A stretch of 64,000 nt of DNA from CALLVY01 sp937899855 (lineage in GTDB: Bacteria; Bacteroidota; Bacteroidia; Chitinophagales; Saprospiraceae). A program made the translations under genes and the position numbers. The DNA lies in assembly GCA_039820405.1 (NCBI GenBank), contig JBCBQC010000003.1:186001-250000 (forward strand), given 5' to 3'. Within the stretch, counting starts at the first letter, position 1. The number at the start of each line of letters is the position of its first letter. Positions 17,940 through 26,608 of this stretch are shown here, in pieces. The notes below the pieces were generated by a model, which had not been told where the DNA came from, searched no databases, and was given only the letters and a program-made list of their open reading frames with translations.

Positions 17940-18911
17940 ATGTACTTCAAGCAAAACAAAGCCAAACAACTGGAAATTAAACACCTGCTCCAGCGTCACA
18001 CCGGGCGCTTGCTCAAAAATCCACTGGTCCGCGATATCGGGGTAGGGTTTAGCATTGAGGACCGTCATTTGACCAACGAACTGGCCATCATCATCGAGGC
18101 GGCGGTCCCCTACGACGCCAGTCGGATCGCCCCCGAGCAGCGCCTGCCCGAACGCATCGAAGGCATCCCCGTCAGCATCATCGATCCTCCCGTACCGGAA
18201 ACCGTCTTTGAGTCGATCGAAGAGATCCACCCCCTGATCCAAGCCATTGCCCGATCCCGCAATCGCCCGTTTGACCAACTCATCGGTGGCATCCGCATTC
18301 GCAATGGCTGGCGGCAGGGCTACGGTGGAGGAACCCTAGGCGCCATCGTCTACGACCGCCAGCACCAAACGCCTTTTGGCCTCACCAGCCGCCACGTGCT
18401 GATCAGCGATCGCTCCTGGCGCCTCAGACGCCGCTTTCCCGTCATCCACCCCGACCGCCACTGGAACCGCGATACCGAAATTGGGACCGTGCTCAAACGG
18501 GGCCGTAAAGACCTGGACTGTATCCGTTTTCCCATCCACCCCCATCGCGACATCCACCCCACGCAGAGCGTCCTGGGGATCGAAGGTCGAATCACGGGGA
18601 TCGAAGCAGAGATTATCTGTGGTACAAAAGTCATGAAATCGGGCTCGCGGACCGGCTTGACCTACGGCGTCATTGTCTGCGAAAGTGTTTGCCGCAACCG
18701 CTTTATCATTTTCCCAGATGAAGATTACCAACTCATCGACGGGGAGTTGACGCTCGGGGGAGACTCTGGCTCCATCTGGCTGCTCAACGACGGCTCGATG
18801 CGGGCCATCGGCCTGCACTGCTTGGGCAACCGCAGTAAGGAGTACGATGCCGAATTGGGCGTAGCCCTAAAGATGGACCAGGTAGCCGACTACCTCAACA
18901 TCCGCTTCTAG
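17940..18911 (+). CDS. trypsin-like serine peptidase, no signal peptide
   Basis: 323 aa with a chymotrypsin-fold catalytic triad readable by eye: His152 in GLTSRHVL, Asp191 or Asp193 in KDLDCIRF, and Ser276 in LGGDSGSIWL. The common TS/TAAHC reads TSRHV here. About 115 residues precede the catalytic core, including IGGIRIRNGW. No signal peptide or membrane helix is visible, so it would act in the cytoplasm unless exported otherwise, which is unusual for this fold. It resembles bacterial proteins of the Nal1-like trypsin group that process or bind unknown targets. It is divergent from the secreted esterase gene. Confidence 0.85.
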   Translation: MYFKQNKAKQLEIKHLLQRHTGRLLKNPLVRDIGVGFSIEDRHLTNELAIIIEAAVPYDASRIAPEQRLPERIEGIPVSIIDPPVPETVFESIEEIHPLIQAIARSRNRPFDQLIGGIRIRNGWRQGYGGGTLGAIVYDRQHQTPFGLTSRHVLISDRSWRLRRRFPVIHPDRHWNRDTEIGTVLKRGRKDLDCIRFPIHPHRDIHPTQSVLGIEGRITGIEAEIICGTKVMKSGSRTGLTYGVIVCESVCRNRFIIFPDEDYQLIDGELTLGGDSGSIWLLNDGSMRAIGLHCLGNRSKEYDAELGVALKMDQVADYLNIRF

Positions 18912-18930
18912 GCCGCTCAACTCGAACGGA

Positions 18931-19626
18931 TCAACGGCCCGCTTGACCCCGTTCCCAAATCCCCTCCAAACAGCGGCGGTACTCCTCCACAAATTGCTCC
19001 ATTTGCTTGCGGCGGTACTGCATCACCCAGCGAGGGTGCGGCAGGGGATGGATGCGTTCGAACCAGCCTTCGCGCTCGTTGAGGCCTTGTAGGTATTGGT
19101 AGTTTTTTCCCCGCCCCAAGCAGACCGCCTCGCGATTGAGGCTACCGAAAGGGAGTTGGGTATTAAAGTTGTCGATGATGCGGGGCTCTACGGCGGATTG
19201 CAATTGGCGGTCGTCGTAGTAGTTGACGTTGACACCATTGCCGACAAAGCCCAGGGGGCAAACCGAGGTGATGTAGTAGCGTTGGTAAAAGGCGGCGGGA
19301 CCACCTAGGGCATCGACGACGAGGTAAATAAAGACCGAAGACAATTCCTGCCGTTTGTGGAAGGGATTGTCGATCCCACAGCGCTCGGCGAGTCGGACGG
19401 GGTCGGTAAAGGGGACGCCCGTAACGCCCGCACCAAAGCGGCCCGGATTGATGCCAAAGAGAAAGACGCGGGGAGCGGTATCGGCGTAGTACCCTCGATA
19501 GAAGCTACTCATGGCCGTCCAGGTGTCGGGATTGGAAAACGGGAAGAGTAATTCGTAGCCCTCGGGCAAGTCCCAATCGGGAGAGAGCTGGCGGTGAAAG
19601 TCGAGTACGCGGTCGGCAAAAGTCAT
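18931..19626 (-). CDS. SMUG2-type uracil-DNA glycosylase family protein
   Basis: 231 aa from the ATG at 19626 (MTFADRVLDFHRQL); the longer reading frame adds an unlikely leader. The active-site loop GINPGRFGAGVTGVPFTDP and the closing HPLPHPRW are characteristic of the SMUG2 branch of the UDG superfamily, which removes deaminated bases from DNA. In the middle, ITSVCPLGFVGNG is also family-like. Soluble and of normal length. It is convergent with the peptidase gene and divergent from mscS. Base specificity is not predictable here. Confidence 0.87.
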   Translation of the reverse strand: MTFADRVLDFHRQLSPDWDLPEGYELLFPFSNPDTWTAMSSFYRGYYADTAPRVFLFGINPGRFGAGVTGVPFTDPVRLAERCGIDNPFHKRQELSSVFIYLVVDALGGPAAFYQRYYITSVCPLGFVGNGVNVNYYDDRQLQSAVEPRIIDNFNTQLPFGSLNREAVCLGRGKNYQYLQGLNEREGWFERIHPLPHPRWVMQYRRKQMEQFVEEYRRCLEGIWERGQAGR

Positions 19627-19783
19627 GACGTAAAATAGCAATTCCCCACCAAAGCCAGGATTTACTTTTACCAAAATTTAATCCCTCCGGTGGCGGGCTT
19701 TCGACCCGATGGTTTTCTTAACTCCGTCTAATGTCCTAAATTTAGGGTATCGAATAACCAATTGATGCTAGCCGCAGCCAACT

Positions 19784-20605
19784 ATGAACGAAGACATTAC
19801 CAACTACTGGGACACGGTGATTCAACTCATCATCGAATACGCTCCCAACTTTATCAAAGCCATCGCCGTACTGGTGGTGGGTTTCTGGATCATCAAACGC
19901 ATCGGGATGGTGGCACGGCGCTCCCTGGAGGCGGCCAAATTTAGCGCCGACCTGCGCCCCTTCCTCCTCTCCATCCTCGATATTGGCCTCAAGGTCCTGC
20001 TCATCTTTAGCGTTGCGGGGATTGTGGGTATCGAAACGGCCTCCTTCGTGGCGGTGCTCGCCGCGGCGGGCTTTGCCATCGGACTGGCCCTACAGGGAAG
20101 TTTGGGCAATTTTGCGGCCGGGGTGGTCATCCTAGTCTTTCGACCCTATAAGGTGGGCGACTGGGTGGAAGTTCACGAAAAATTTGGGAAGGTGCAGGAA
20201 ATTCAAATTTTCAATACCATCATCGTCACGCCCGGTAGCAAGACCCTCATCATTCCCAACGGGCAGATCATCGACAACATCGTCACCAACTTCTCCGCCA
20301 AGGGTTTTATCCGCATGGAGTTGGAAGTCACGATGCCCTACGCCGAAAGCTTTCCCAAGGTCAAGCAAATCATCGAAACCGAACTCGTGAGCATCGAAAA
20401 AGTCCTTCGGGACCCCGCTCCCGAAGTGGGCATCTTAAGCTACGACAGCCACAACATCATCCTGGCCGTTCGCCCCTACGTCTACCCCGATCACTACTGG
20501 GAAGTTTCCTTCGAGGCCTACGAAAAGATCAAGGCGGCCTTCCACCGCCACGACGTTCAGGTTGCTTACTCCGAAGGCGTTGAGCTGGGCAAGATCGGGG
20601 ACTGA
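19784..20605 (+). CDS. small-conductance mechanosensitive channel (MscS family)
   Basis: 273 aa, the standard size for a minimal MscS. Three membrane helices lie at about 18-42, 62-84 and 90-125. The pore helix TM3 is Gly/Ala-rich (AVLAAAGFAIGLALQGSLGN) and is followed by the MscS beta domain with VFRPYKVGDWVEV and FNTIIVTPGSKTLIIPNG. It releases osmolytes on hypo-osmotic shock from the inner membrane. Single gene, divergent from the SMUG2 gene and convergent with the OmpA gene (5 bp between stops). Confidence 0.96.
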   Translation: MNEDITNYWDTVIQLIIEYAPNFIKAIAVLVVGFWIIKRIGMVARRSLEAAKFSADLRPFLLSILDIGLKVLLIFSVAGIVGIETASFVAVLAAAGFAIGLALQGSLGNFAAGVVILVFRPYKVGDWVEVHEKFGKVQEIQIFNTIIVTPGSKTLIIPNGQIIDNIVTNFSAKGFIRMELEVTMPYAESFPKVKQIIETELVSIEKVLRDPAPEVGILSYDSHNIILAVRPYVYPDHYWEVSFEAYEKIKAAFHRHDVQVAYSEGVELGKIGD

Positions 20606-20610
20606 GCCCC

Positions 20611-22599
20611 TCAAATTCCGATAATCATGAATTCCGTCCGGCGGTTGCGCTGTCGGCCCTCGGCACTCTCGTTGGTGTCGATCGACTGGCTTTCGCCAAA
20701 GCCCTTGTAGCTCAGGCGCACCTCGTTGATCCCCTCGCGCACCAAAAACTCGTACACCGACCGGGCCCGGTCGGTAGACAACTGAAAGTTGGCTTCCTCC
20801 GACCCGATGTTGTCCGTGTGGCCACTCACCTGAATCCGCATGGTCGGATTATCGACCAGCAATTTTTTTAGTCGACGCAACTCGGCAAATGATTCCTCAC
20901 GAAGATCGGCGGAGCCCGTGTCAAAAAATACGTTTTTGAGAACGATGGGCTTGGGTGCCGGAACGGGTTTGGCCTGGTTTTGGGCCAGCGACTCGGGAAT
21001 CTTTTGTAGGCCAATTTCCAGAACGTAAGGCTTTCCCGTGTCCCGGTGGACCAGGGCAAAATTTTCGGAATGGAAAAGGTAGCCTTCTTTGGAGACGTTG
21101 AGGGCATAATTTTTTCCCAACTGCAGGCAAACCAAAAATTCCCCATCCCGATCCGTGACCGAGGAGGCGTGTATCTCTGCCGCTGTCAGTTCTTCAAACT
21201 CCACCTGAGCCCGCAGGGGTTTCTTGGTATCCGCATCGTAGACCTTCGCCCGGACGTAGGTGAGGGGCAGGGGACGAGCTTCGGGATAAAGCTCAAAAGT
21301 ATAAATGTCGGAATTGCCCTTGGAGTCGGGTTTCTCGAAAGCCGATAACCCCTCCGCCGCCGGATTGGCTCGATCGGTGGAAAAGTAGGCCGTTTCACCA
21401 TCCAAACTGATGATCATGGCCCCCTCCGCCGCCGCGGTATTGATCGGGAAGCCCAGGTTGCGGGGCGTTCCCCACTGGCCATCGGGCTGTAGCCGCGAAA
21501 CAAACAAATCGTGGCTGCCAAAACCGGGGTGTCCATTGGACATAAAGTAGAGCGTTTGTCCGTCGGGGTGGATAAAGGGTGATTGTTCGGAATAGGGGGT
21601 GTTGATTTCCTCGCCCAGGCTCCGAGGCTGGGTCCAGGCCCCATCCGACCGGCGGTGGCTAACGCGGATATCGCGGTTGTTACTGTTGAAGTTCGGCGCC
21701 CAGGAGAAGTAAAGGGTTCGGCCGTCGGCCGAAATTGAGGGCTGTGACTCCCAAGCCGCGGTATTGATGGGGGGCCCCATATTGGCGGGTTTGGTCCAAC
21801 GACCGTTTTTGACCTCCGAAAAGTAAAGATCGCAGCTGCCCTCGCCGTCCCGACGGTTACAGGCCGTGAATACCAGCACCTTACCGTCCGCCGACAAGCT
21901 CTGCGCTCCTTCGCTCAAATTGGTGTTGATGTCTTCCATGGGTCTCCCCTTGCGCCAGCCATTTTCCACGCGCCGACTGATGAAGAAATCTTCCTGCCCC
22001 CCATCTTTACGCGTAAAGACCAGGGTCTCTCCATCGGCCGTCAAGGAAGGCAGGTATTCGTCCGCAGGGGTATTGATGTGATCCCCGATACTTTCGGGCA
22101 CAAAAGGCACTCGCGTGTTGCCCACCTCGGTCCGAAAAACGCAGTTCGCTAGGTGGCGTTTGGCTTTTTTACGCAGTACTTCGCTTTGGGGCTCGGTAGC
22201 GAGGTACTGTTGAAAGTGTTCGGCGGCCTCAGCAAATTTCTCCTGGCGACTTTCGGCAATGCCCAGGGTATAGAGCACCTTGGTGTTGTAGTTGGGATCA
22301 ATGGCTAGCACTTTTTCAAAACCCAGCTCGGCCTCGTCGTAGAGGTTGAGGTCGTATTTCATCGCCGCCCACTGCAACTGAGCGTCGATGAAGTTGGGCG
22401 CGGCGCGCAAGGCCTTCTCGAACTCGCGGATGGCGTTGATATTCTCACCAGCCATATTGTATCTCATGCCTTTTTCGTAGGCCTTCTTGGCGGCTCCGGC
22501 TACCGTTTTTCGGGTAGGGTAAGTAGTTGGTGGCTGTCCAAAGGCGGAAAATCCGAGCAAAAGGACCAGCCCGATGATAGTGAAACCTTTGCTTTGCAT
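20611..22599 (-). CDS. OmpA-family protein with TPR, PD40 propeller and carboxypeptidase regulatory domain (PorE-like)
   Basis: 662 aa with a signal peptide (about 1-20). Domains in order: TPR repeats (about 28-150), a WD40-like PD40 propeller (about 160-415) with repeated ADG-TLYFSW and FSTDRAN-type strands, a CarboxypepD_reg domain (about 440-525, VRAKVYDADTKKPLRAQV), and a peptidoglycan-binding OmpA_C domain (about 545-662, VSGHTDNIGSEEANFQLSTDRA). Length and domain order match PorE of the type IX secretion system, which anchors the trans-envelope complex to peptidoglycan. Many OmpA/PD40 paralogues exist, so PorE identity is likely rather than proven. It stands alone, convergent with mscS. 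Confidence 0.82.
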   Translation of the reverse strand: MQSKGFTIIGLVLLLGFSAFGQPPTTYPTRKTVAGAAKKAYEKGMRYNMAGENINAIREFEKALRAAPNFIDAQLQWAAMKYDLNLYDEAELGFEKVLAIDPNYNTKVLYTLGIAESRQEKFAEAAEHFQQYLATEPQSEVLRKKAKRHLANCVFRTEVGNTRVPFVPESIGDHINTPADEYLPSLTADGETLVFTRKDGGQEDFFISRRVENGWRKGRPMEDINTNLSEGAQSLSADGKVLVFTACNRRDGEGSCDLYFSEVKNGRWTKPANMGPPINTAAWESQPSISADGRTLYFSWAPNFNSNNRDIRVSHRRSDGAWTQPRSLGEEINTPYSEQSPFIHPDGQTLYFMSNGHPGFGSHDLFVSRLQPDGQWGTPRNLGFPINTAAAEGAMIISLDGETAYFSTDRANPAAEGLSAFEKPDSKGNSDIYTFELYPEARPLPLTYVRAKVYDADTKKPLRAQVEFEELTAAEIHASSVTDRDGEFLVCLQLGKNYALNVSKEGYLFHSENFALVHRDTGKPYVLEIGLQKIPESLAQNQAKPVPAPKPIVLKNVFFDTGSADLREESFAELRRLKKLLVDNPTMRIQVSGHTDNIGSEEANFQLSTDRARSVYEFLVREGINEVRLSYKGFGESQSIDTNESAEGRQRNRRTEFMIIGI

Positions 22600-22744
22600 A
22601 GTTTTATTGGTATTGGCCTCGCCCCGGCTCGCCGTTGGGAGGCACGTGTTTACTTAATGGATAACGTAAAAGCGGTTTCCGGGTGACACGATTTGGCGAC
22701 AAATTTCCCGCACTTTGCCCGCAGCACAAAACTTTACTCTTTTC

Positions 22745-23833
22745 TTAACACTTTTCGTTCATCACTTCGGTCTGTTGGCGGATGGATTCGTTGTGAATGC
22801 TTTGGATAAAGGCCTGGGCAAACTCGCTCGATAGGCCTTCGGCGATGGTGGCGGTGACTCGGTTGTCAAAAATACGGGTCCAACGGTTCATTTGGAGGAT
22901 GGTCACGTCATTGGCTTTTTTGTAGCGGCCAATCTCGCGGACGACCTCCATCCGTTTTCCCATCAGCTGGATCAGCTCCCGGTCGATATGGTCGATATCG
23001 TAGCGTAGGGCTTCCAGATTGGCCAGGAATTCCTGGTTGTCCGTATCACTTCGGCGCAGGATCAGTTGGTCCAGCGTTTGGCCCAGCGCCAGTGGGGTCA
23101 GTTGCTGCTGGGCATCGCTCCAGGCGGCGTCGGGCTCGATGTGGGTTTCGATCATCAGCCCGGCAAAGCTCAAGTCGAGGGCTTTCTGTGCTACCCCAGC
23201 GATGAGGTCGCGTCGGCCACAGATGTGGCTCGGGTCACAGATGATCTCCAGCTGGGGCAGGCGACGGCCCAATTCGATTGGGATTTCCCACATCGGCAGA
23301 TTGCGGTAGGGTGTCGAGCGGCTCACCGAAAAACCCCGGTGAATGGCCGCGAGCTTTTCGATGCCCGCCCCGTGGATACGCTCGATGGCTCCCATCCACA
23401 GGTCGACATCGGGATTGACCGGATTTTTGACCAGCACCGGTACGTCGGCACCGCGCAGGGCATCCGCGATTTCCTGAACGGCGAAGGGGTTGACCGTCGT
23501 CCGGGCGCCCAACCACAAGATATCGATCCCAGCTTTGAGGGCCAGTTCGACGTGGCGGGCCTTGGCCACCTCAATGGTGACGGGCAGGCCCGTTTCCTTT
23601 CCCGCCGCCACGATCCAGGGCAGCCCCACGGCACCGACCCCCTCAAAGGAATTGGGGCGGGTCCGAGGCTTCCAGATGCCCGCACGCAGAATGGCAGCTC
23701 CCTGGGCCGCGGCTCCCCGACAGCTGGCCAGGACCTGAGCCTCCGTTTCGGCACTACAGGGGCCCGCAATCAGTAGCGGTTCTCGGGGCTGGGCCAATGG
23801 CGCTCCCCAATCCTTTATATTGATGAAATTCAT
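22745..23833 (-). CDS. bifunctional 3-deoxy-7-phosphoheptulonate synthase / chorismate mutase type II
   Basis: 362 aa from the ATG at 23833, preferred to the TTG two codons upstream. Residues 1-265 form a DAHP synthase of the KDSA-like AroAII branch, with IAGPCSAET, GIWKPRTRPNSFEG, EVAKARHVELALKAGIDILWLGART trimmed as IDILWLGART, and the metal-site CDPSHICGRR. About 275-355 is an AroQ-type chorismate mutase helix bundle (IDRELIQLMGKRMEVVREIG). It starts the shikimate pathway and also makes prephenate, a fusion typical of Bacteroidota. A perfect 14-bp hairpin lies 23 bp upstream and could be the preceding gene's terminator or an attenuator. Confidence 0.95.
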   Translation of the reverse strand: MNFINIKDWGAPLAQPREPLLIAGPCSAETEAQVLASCRGAAAQGAAILRAGIWKPRTRPNSFEGVGAVGLPWIVAAGKETGLPVTIEVAKARHVELALKAGIDILWLGARTTVNPFAVQEIADALRGADVPVLVKNPVNPDVDLWMGAIERIHGAGIEKLAAIHRGFSVSRSTPYRNLPMWEIPIELGRRLPQLEIICDPSHICGRRDLIAGVAQKALDLSFAGLMIETHIEPDAAWSDAQQQLTPLALGQTLDQLILRRSDTDNQEFLANLEALRYDIDHIDRELIQLMGKRMEVVREIGRYKKANDVTILQMNRWTRIFDNRVTATIAEGLSSEFAQAFIQSIHNESIRQQTEVMNEKC

Positions 23834-23855
23834 AGTCAATTGGTTGCAAATAGAA

Positions 23856-23891
23856 AATGGTCATTAGTTTATTGAATAACTAATGACCATT
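23856..23891 (-). terminator. perfect 14-bp hairpin between TPR gene and DAHP synthase gene
   Basis: AATGGTCATTAGTT at 23856-23869 and its exact complement at 23878-23891 enclose an 8-base loop. On the minus strand the stem is followed by TTCTATTTG, a modest U-rich stretch. It fits an intrinsic terminator of the TPR gene. Its position just before an aromatic-biosynthesis start codon also allows an attenuator role. Confidence 0.6.
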
Positions 23892-23926
23892 GATTTAAAA
23901 AGTTCAAACCGCAAGGGGTGGCTGGT

Positions 23927-24931
23927 TTAGACCAACTTTTGGGCTTCGACATTACCCAGGGTAGCTGCCTTTTCCCAATCCTTGCGGAAGCCTTTTTTCT
24001 TCAGCTTTTGAGCGGTGTACCCACGGTACAACCACAATTTATCTTCCGATATCTCGTAGCCTTCTTCGACCGCCAGGGCCTTGTCAAATGCTTCGAGGGC
24101 ATCGCTGTAATTTTCGAGTTCAAACAGCAGCATGGCGTACTTGGCGTACACCAGACGGCTCCAGTAGTAGTTGGAATCGTCCTTGCGGAAAGCGCGCCGG
24201 CTGTACAGCTTGAATTCCGTCAGGGCCTTTTGTTGTTCTCCACGCTTGAGGTGGAGAAAACCCTTGAGACGGCGGGCCTTCCAATAGATGGGCTGTAGCG
24301 GAATGGAAGTCTTGATGGCCTTCTCAAAATCGAGAATGGCTCCCTCAAAGTCTTCGAGGATATGCTTGGTCTTGGCCCGGCCGAGGTAGGCCGCCGAATT
24401 ATTGGGCGCCAGGCTGATGCTCTTGTCAAAATCGTAGAGGGCGTCCTTGTAATTGCGCAGCACGAAATTGACGTGACCGCGCCGCTCGTAAGCGTGGGCG
24501 TGCCGCTCGTACTTGGCGATAGCCTGGTTTAGGGCATCGATGGCTTCGCTTTCCTTCCCTTCCTCCTCCAGCAATTCCCGACCCCGCAGGTAGGCTTGTA
24601 CCGCCACCCGATCGGAGCGGGGCTCCACCGTGCCGTGGTGCATGATCTTTCCTTCGTTGGTCATCCAGGCCCCAAATTCACCGGCCACCGCAAACTGGGC
24701 AATGTACTCCAGTAAGCTGAGCGTGTTCTTCCAGGATTTCTCGGATCCTTGGGTGATGTAACGGGGGACGTTGAGGCTGGTCGAACTCTCGTCGAAAATC
24801 TCTTCTTCCTTGAGGAGAATGTCCGATTTGTAGTAATTCTCTACTCGGTGCTGAAACATCTTGAGTACTTTGTCATAGCTTTTGGTGCTACCGAACTCAA
24901 GACGGCCTTTGAAAATACTTTTGTAAGTCAT
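23927..24931 (-). CDS. tetratricopeptide repeat protein
   Basis: 334 aa, cytoplasmic, without a signal peptide. The first about 110 residues are non-repetitive and contain GEFGAWMTNEGKIMHHG. From about 115 on there are at least five TPR-like helical pairs, for example KYERHAHAYERRGHVNFVL and SAAYLGRAKTKHILEDFEGA, spaced about 34 residues. Probably a protein-interaction scaffold; the partner is unknown. A 508-bp AT-rich, gene-free region lies upstream, so it may have its own regulated promoter. A hairpin follows its stop. Confidence 0.82.
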   Translation of the reverse strand: MTYKSIFKGRLEFGSTKSYDKVLKMFQHRVENYYKSDILLKEEEIFDESSTSLNVPRYITQGSEKSWKNTLSLLEYIAQFAVAGEFGAWMTNEGKIMHHGTVEPRSDRVAVQAYLRGRELLEEEGKESEAIDALNQAIAKYERHAHAYERRGHVNFVLRNYKDALYDFDKSISLAPNNSAAYLGRAKTKHILEDFEGAILDFEKAIKTSIPLQPIYWKARRLKGFLHLKRGEQQKALTEFKLYSRRAFRKDDSNYYWSRLVYAKYAMLLFELENYSDALEAFDKALAVEEGYEISEDKLWLYRGYTAQKLKKKGFRKDWEKAATLGNVEAQKLV

Positions 24932-25439
24932 CTTGCTGTTTTTGAGGAATCTCTTAATAAATGTCTCCTTCAGAAGAGTAAAGTACCTTGATCTTTACCG
25001 TAAAGTTATTTACAAATGTTCCTTCAGTTTGTAAAAAAAATACTTTTCTCAACTGAGTGTAGCTCCTCAAAGTAACACAAGGCGATGTTGAAACCTCAGG
25101 TTTTGGGGCGCCGAGATTTCATGCGTTAACGACCAGTTGACTAACAAAATAACTGGGAATTAAAGCCATCAAAGACTACACACAGTTTTCTCACAGATTT
25201 TTGAAACAACAGGCAATAGCTAAATTCTACGCCTGATGTGATGGGATTCCTCTCGCCAAACTTTTAGCGAAAGGTGAATACAAAAATCCGTTTTTTTTTT
25301 GGAAAAACCAAGATATTTGGCGAGATTGCGACCCTTTTTATTCAAATTAATGATTTTTTAAATGTGTTTGCCCGATAACACATTAATCGACAGTGTTTTA
25401 CACAGTAGCTTTTAACTAAAGCTTGAGGCGTTTGAACAC
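24932..25439. other. 508-bp AT-rich intergenic region with inverted repeats
   Basis: No gene seen on either strand. It is more AT-rich than its surroundings, with a T-run near 25290-25301. CTCGCCAAA near 25253 and TTTGGCGAG near 25317 form a 9-bp inverted repeat about 55 bases apart. AGCTTT/AAAGCT at 25408-25424 forms a weak hairpin after the radical SAM gene. It probably holds the TPR gene promoter and the radical SAM terminator. Confidence 0.5.
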
Positions 25440-26462
25440 CTATGCCCAGACCTTACAACCCTCCGTACAGTTGGTGCAGATGTCGATTTGATCCCGCCCC
25501 CGGAGTAAGCTGCTCCGGAAAGCACGGTAGGGAGCACCGTGCCAAATATTGCGAAAAGCACCTTGTTTGAGGTCTCCCAGGCGGTGACTGGCATCCTTGT
25601 CAAAGCAACAGGGCACCACGATGCCATCCCAGGTGATGACGCAGGCGTGCCAGAGTTTCCAACAGTGGTTGAGCAGCTCGTTTTTGACGGTGTAGCTGCC
25701 ATCGGCCCGACGGGCGTAGCGGGAATATTTATCAATGGTCGGAATCAGCGGGTTCCCCCGTTCGTAGTCATAGACCTGGGCCGTTTTTAGCTTGACCTCA
25801 TCCACCCCAATCTCTTTGGCCAGTCGGTAGATTTCGGGAATCTGGTGTTCATTGGGTCGGACCACCAAAAATTGGAAGATGATGTGGGGCGTACTCGATC
25901 CGAGTTGGCGTTTCCACTTAACCACGTTGCGGGCTCCCTGGAGGACATTTTCCAGCTTTCCCGCTACCCGGTAGTTCTCGTACACCTCCTGGGTCGTTCC
26001 GTCTACCGAGATGATCATCCGGTCGAGCCCCGACTCGATCGTCTTGCGGGCATTGGTATCGTTGAGGAAATGCCCATTGGTCGAGGTGATGGTATAGATG
26101 CCCTTTTCTTTGGCGTAGCGTACCATGTCGAGAAAGCCAGGATTGATGTAGGGTTCGCCCTGGAAGTAAAAAATCAGGTAGAGCAATTCGCGGTGCAACT
26201 CGTCGATGGTTTGGCGGAAAAAATCGGCTTTGAGGTTGCCGGTGGGGCGGGTAAAGGAACGCAGTCCGCTCGGGCATTCGGGACAGCGCAGGTTACAAGC
26301 GGTGGTGGGTTCGATAGAAACGGTCATCGGGAGCCCCCACTGTACGGGGCGGCCCAACCAGCGGGTGAGATAAAAGGAGCTCAGCAGCTTGGCAGCATTC
26401 CACACCCGAGCCGGACGGAGCTTGCTAACGAAATTGAGGGTATCGCGAACGTAAATAGCCAT
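25440..26462 (-). CDS. radical SAM / SPASM domain protein
   Basis: 340 aa. The radical SAM 4Fe-4S motif is C56-x3-C60-x2-C63 (TACNLRCPEC), followed by FYFQGEPYINP and ITSTNGHFL, which build the barrel. The C-terminal about 80 residues are Cys-rich (CWKLWHACVITWDGIVVPCC, then ICTNCTEGC), the SPASM auxiliary-cluster region. SPASM enzymes modify peptides or mature other proteins. No precursor peptide gene is visible within 500 bp on either side, so the substrate is open. An exact TACCTTTG box lies 20 bp upstream. Confidence 0.9.
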   Translation of the reverse strand: MAIYVRDTLNFVSKLRPARVWNAAKLLSSFYLTRWLGRPVQWGLPMTVSIEPTTACNLRCPECPSGLRSFTRPTGNLKADFFRQTIDELHRELLYLIFYFQGEPYINPGFLDMVRYAKEKGIYTITSTNGHFLNDTNARKTIESGLDRMIISVDGTTQEVYENYRVAGKLENVLQGARNVVKWKRQLGSSTPHIIFQFLVVRPNEHQIPEIYRLAKEIGVDEVKLKTAQVYDYERGNPLIPTIDKYSRYARRADGSYTVKNELLNHCWKLWHACVITWDGIVVPCCFDKDASHRLGDLKQGAFRNIWHGAPYRAFRSSLLRGRDQIDICTNCTEGCKVWA

Positions 26463-26481
26463 AAGATTCCTTTACCGCATC

Positions 26482-26489
26482 CAAAGGTA
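26482..26489 (-). promoter_or_regulatory. Bacteroidota -7 box TACCTTTG for the radical SAM gene
   Basis: The minus strand reads TACCTTTG, exactly matching TAnnTTTG. The expected transcript start is about 12 bases before the ATG at 26462. A second exact box points the other way at 26561, making this a divergent promoter region. Confidence 0.55.
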
Positions 26490-26560
26490 GTGTATCTGCC
26501 ACTGATAAAGCATTTTTCGATTTACTTTGTTGTCGATCCAGGCAAGTGAGGGAAACTCTT

Positions 26561-26568
26561 TACCTTTG
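26561..26568 (+). promoter_or_regulatory. Bacteroidota -7 box TACCTTTG for pth
   Basis: Exact TAnnTTTG match on the plus strand. It predicts a transcript start near 26575, about 34 bases before the ATG at 26609. No convincing -33 element at standard distance. Confidence 0.55.
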
Positions 26569-26608
26569 CCCCCCGTTGTGTACCACGAAAAATCGGCATT
26601 GTTTACGC

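Noticed and set aside
17811..18278. N-terminal extension of the secreted esterase frame
   Set aside because: It overlaps the divergent peptidase gene, and a proper signal peptide starts at 17810.
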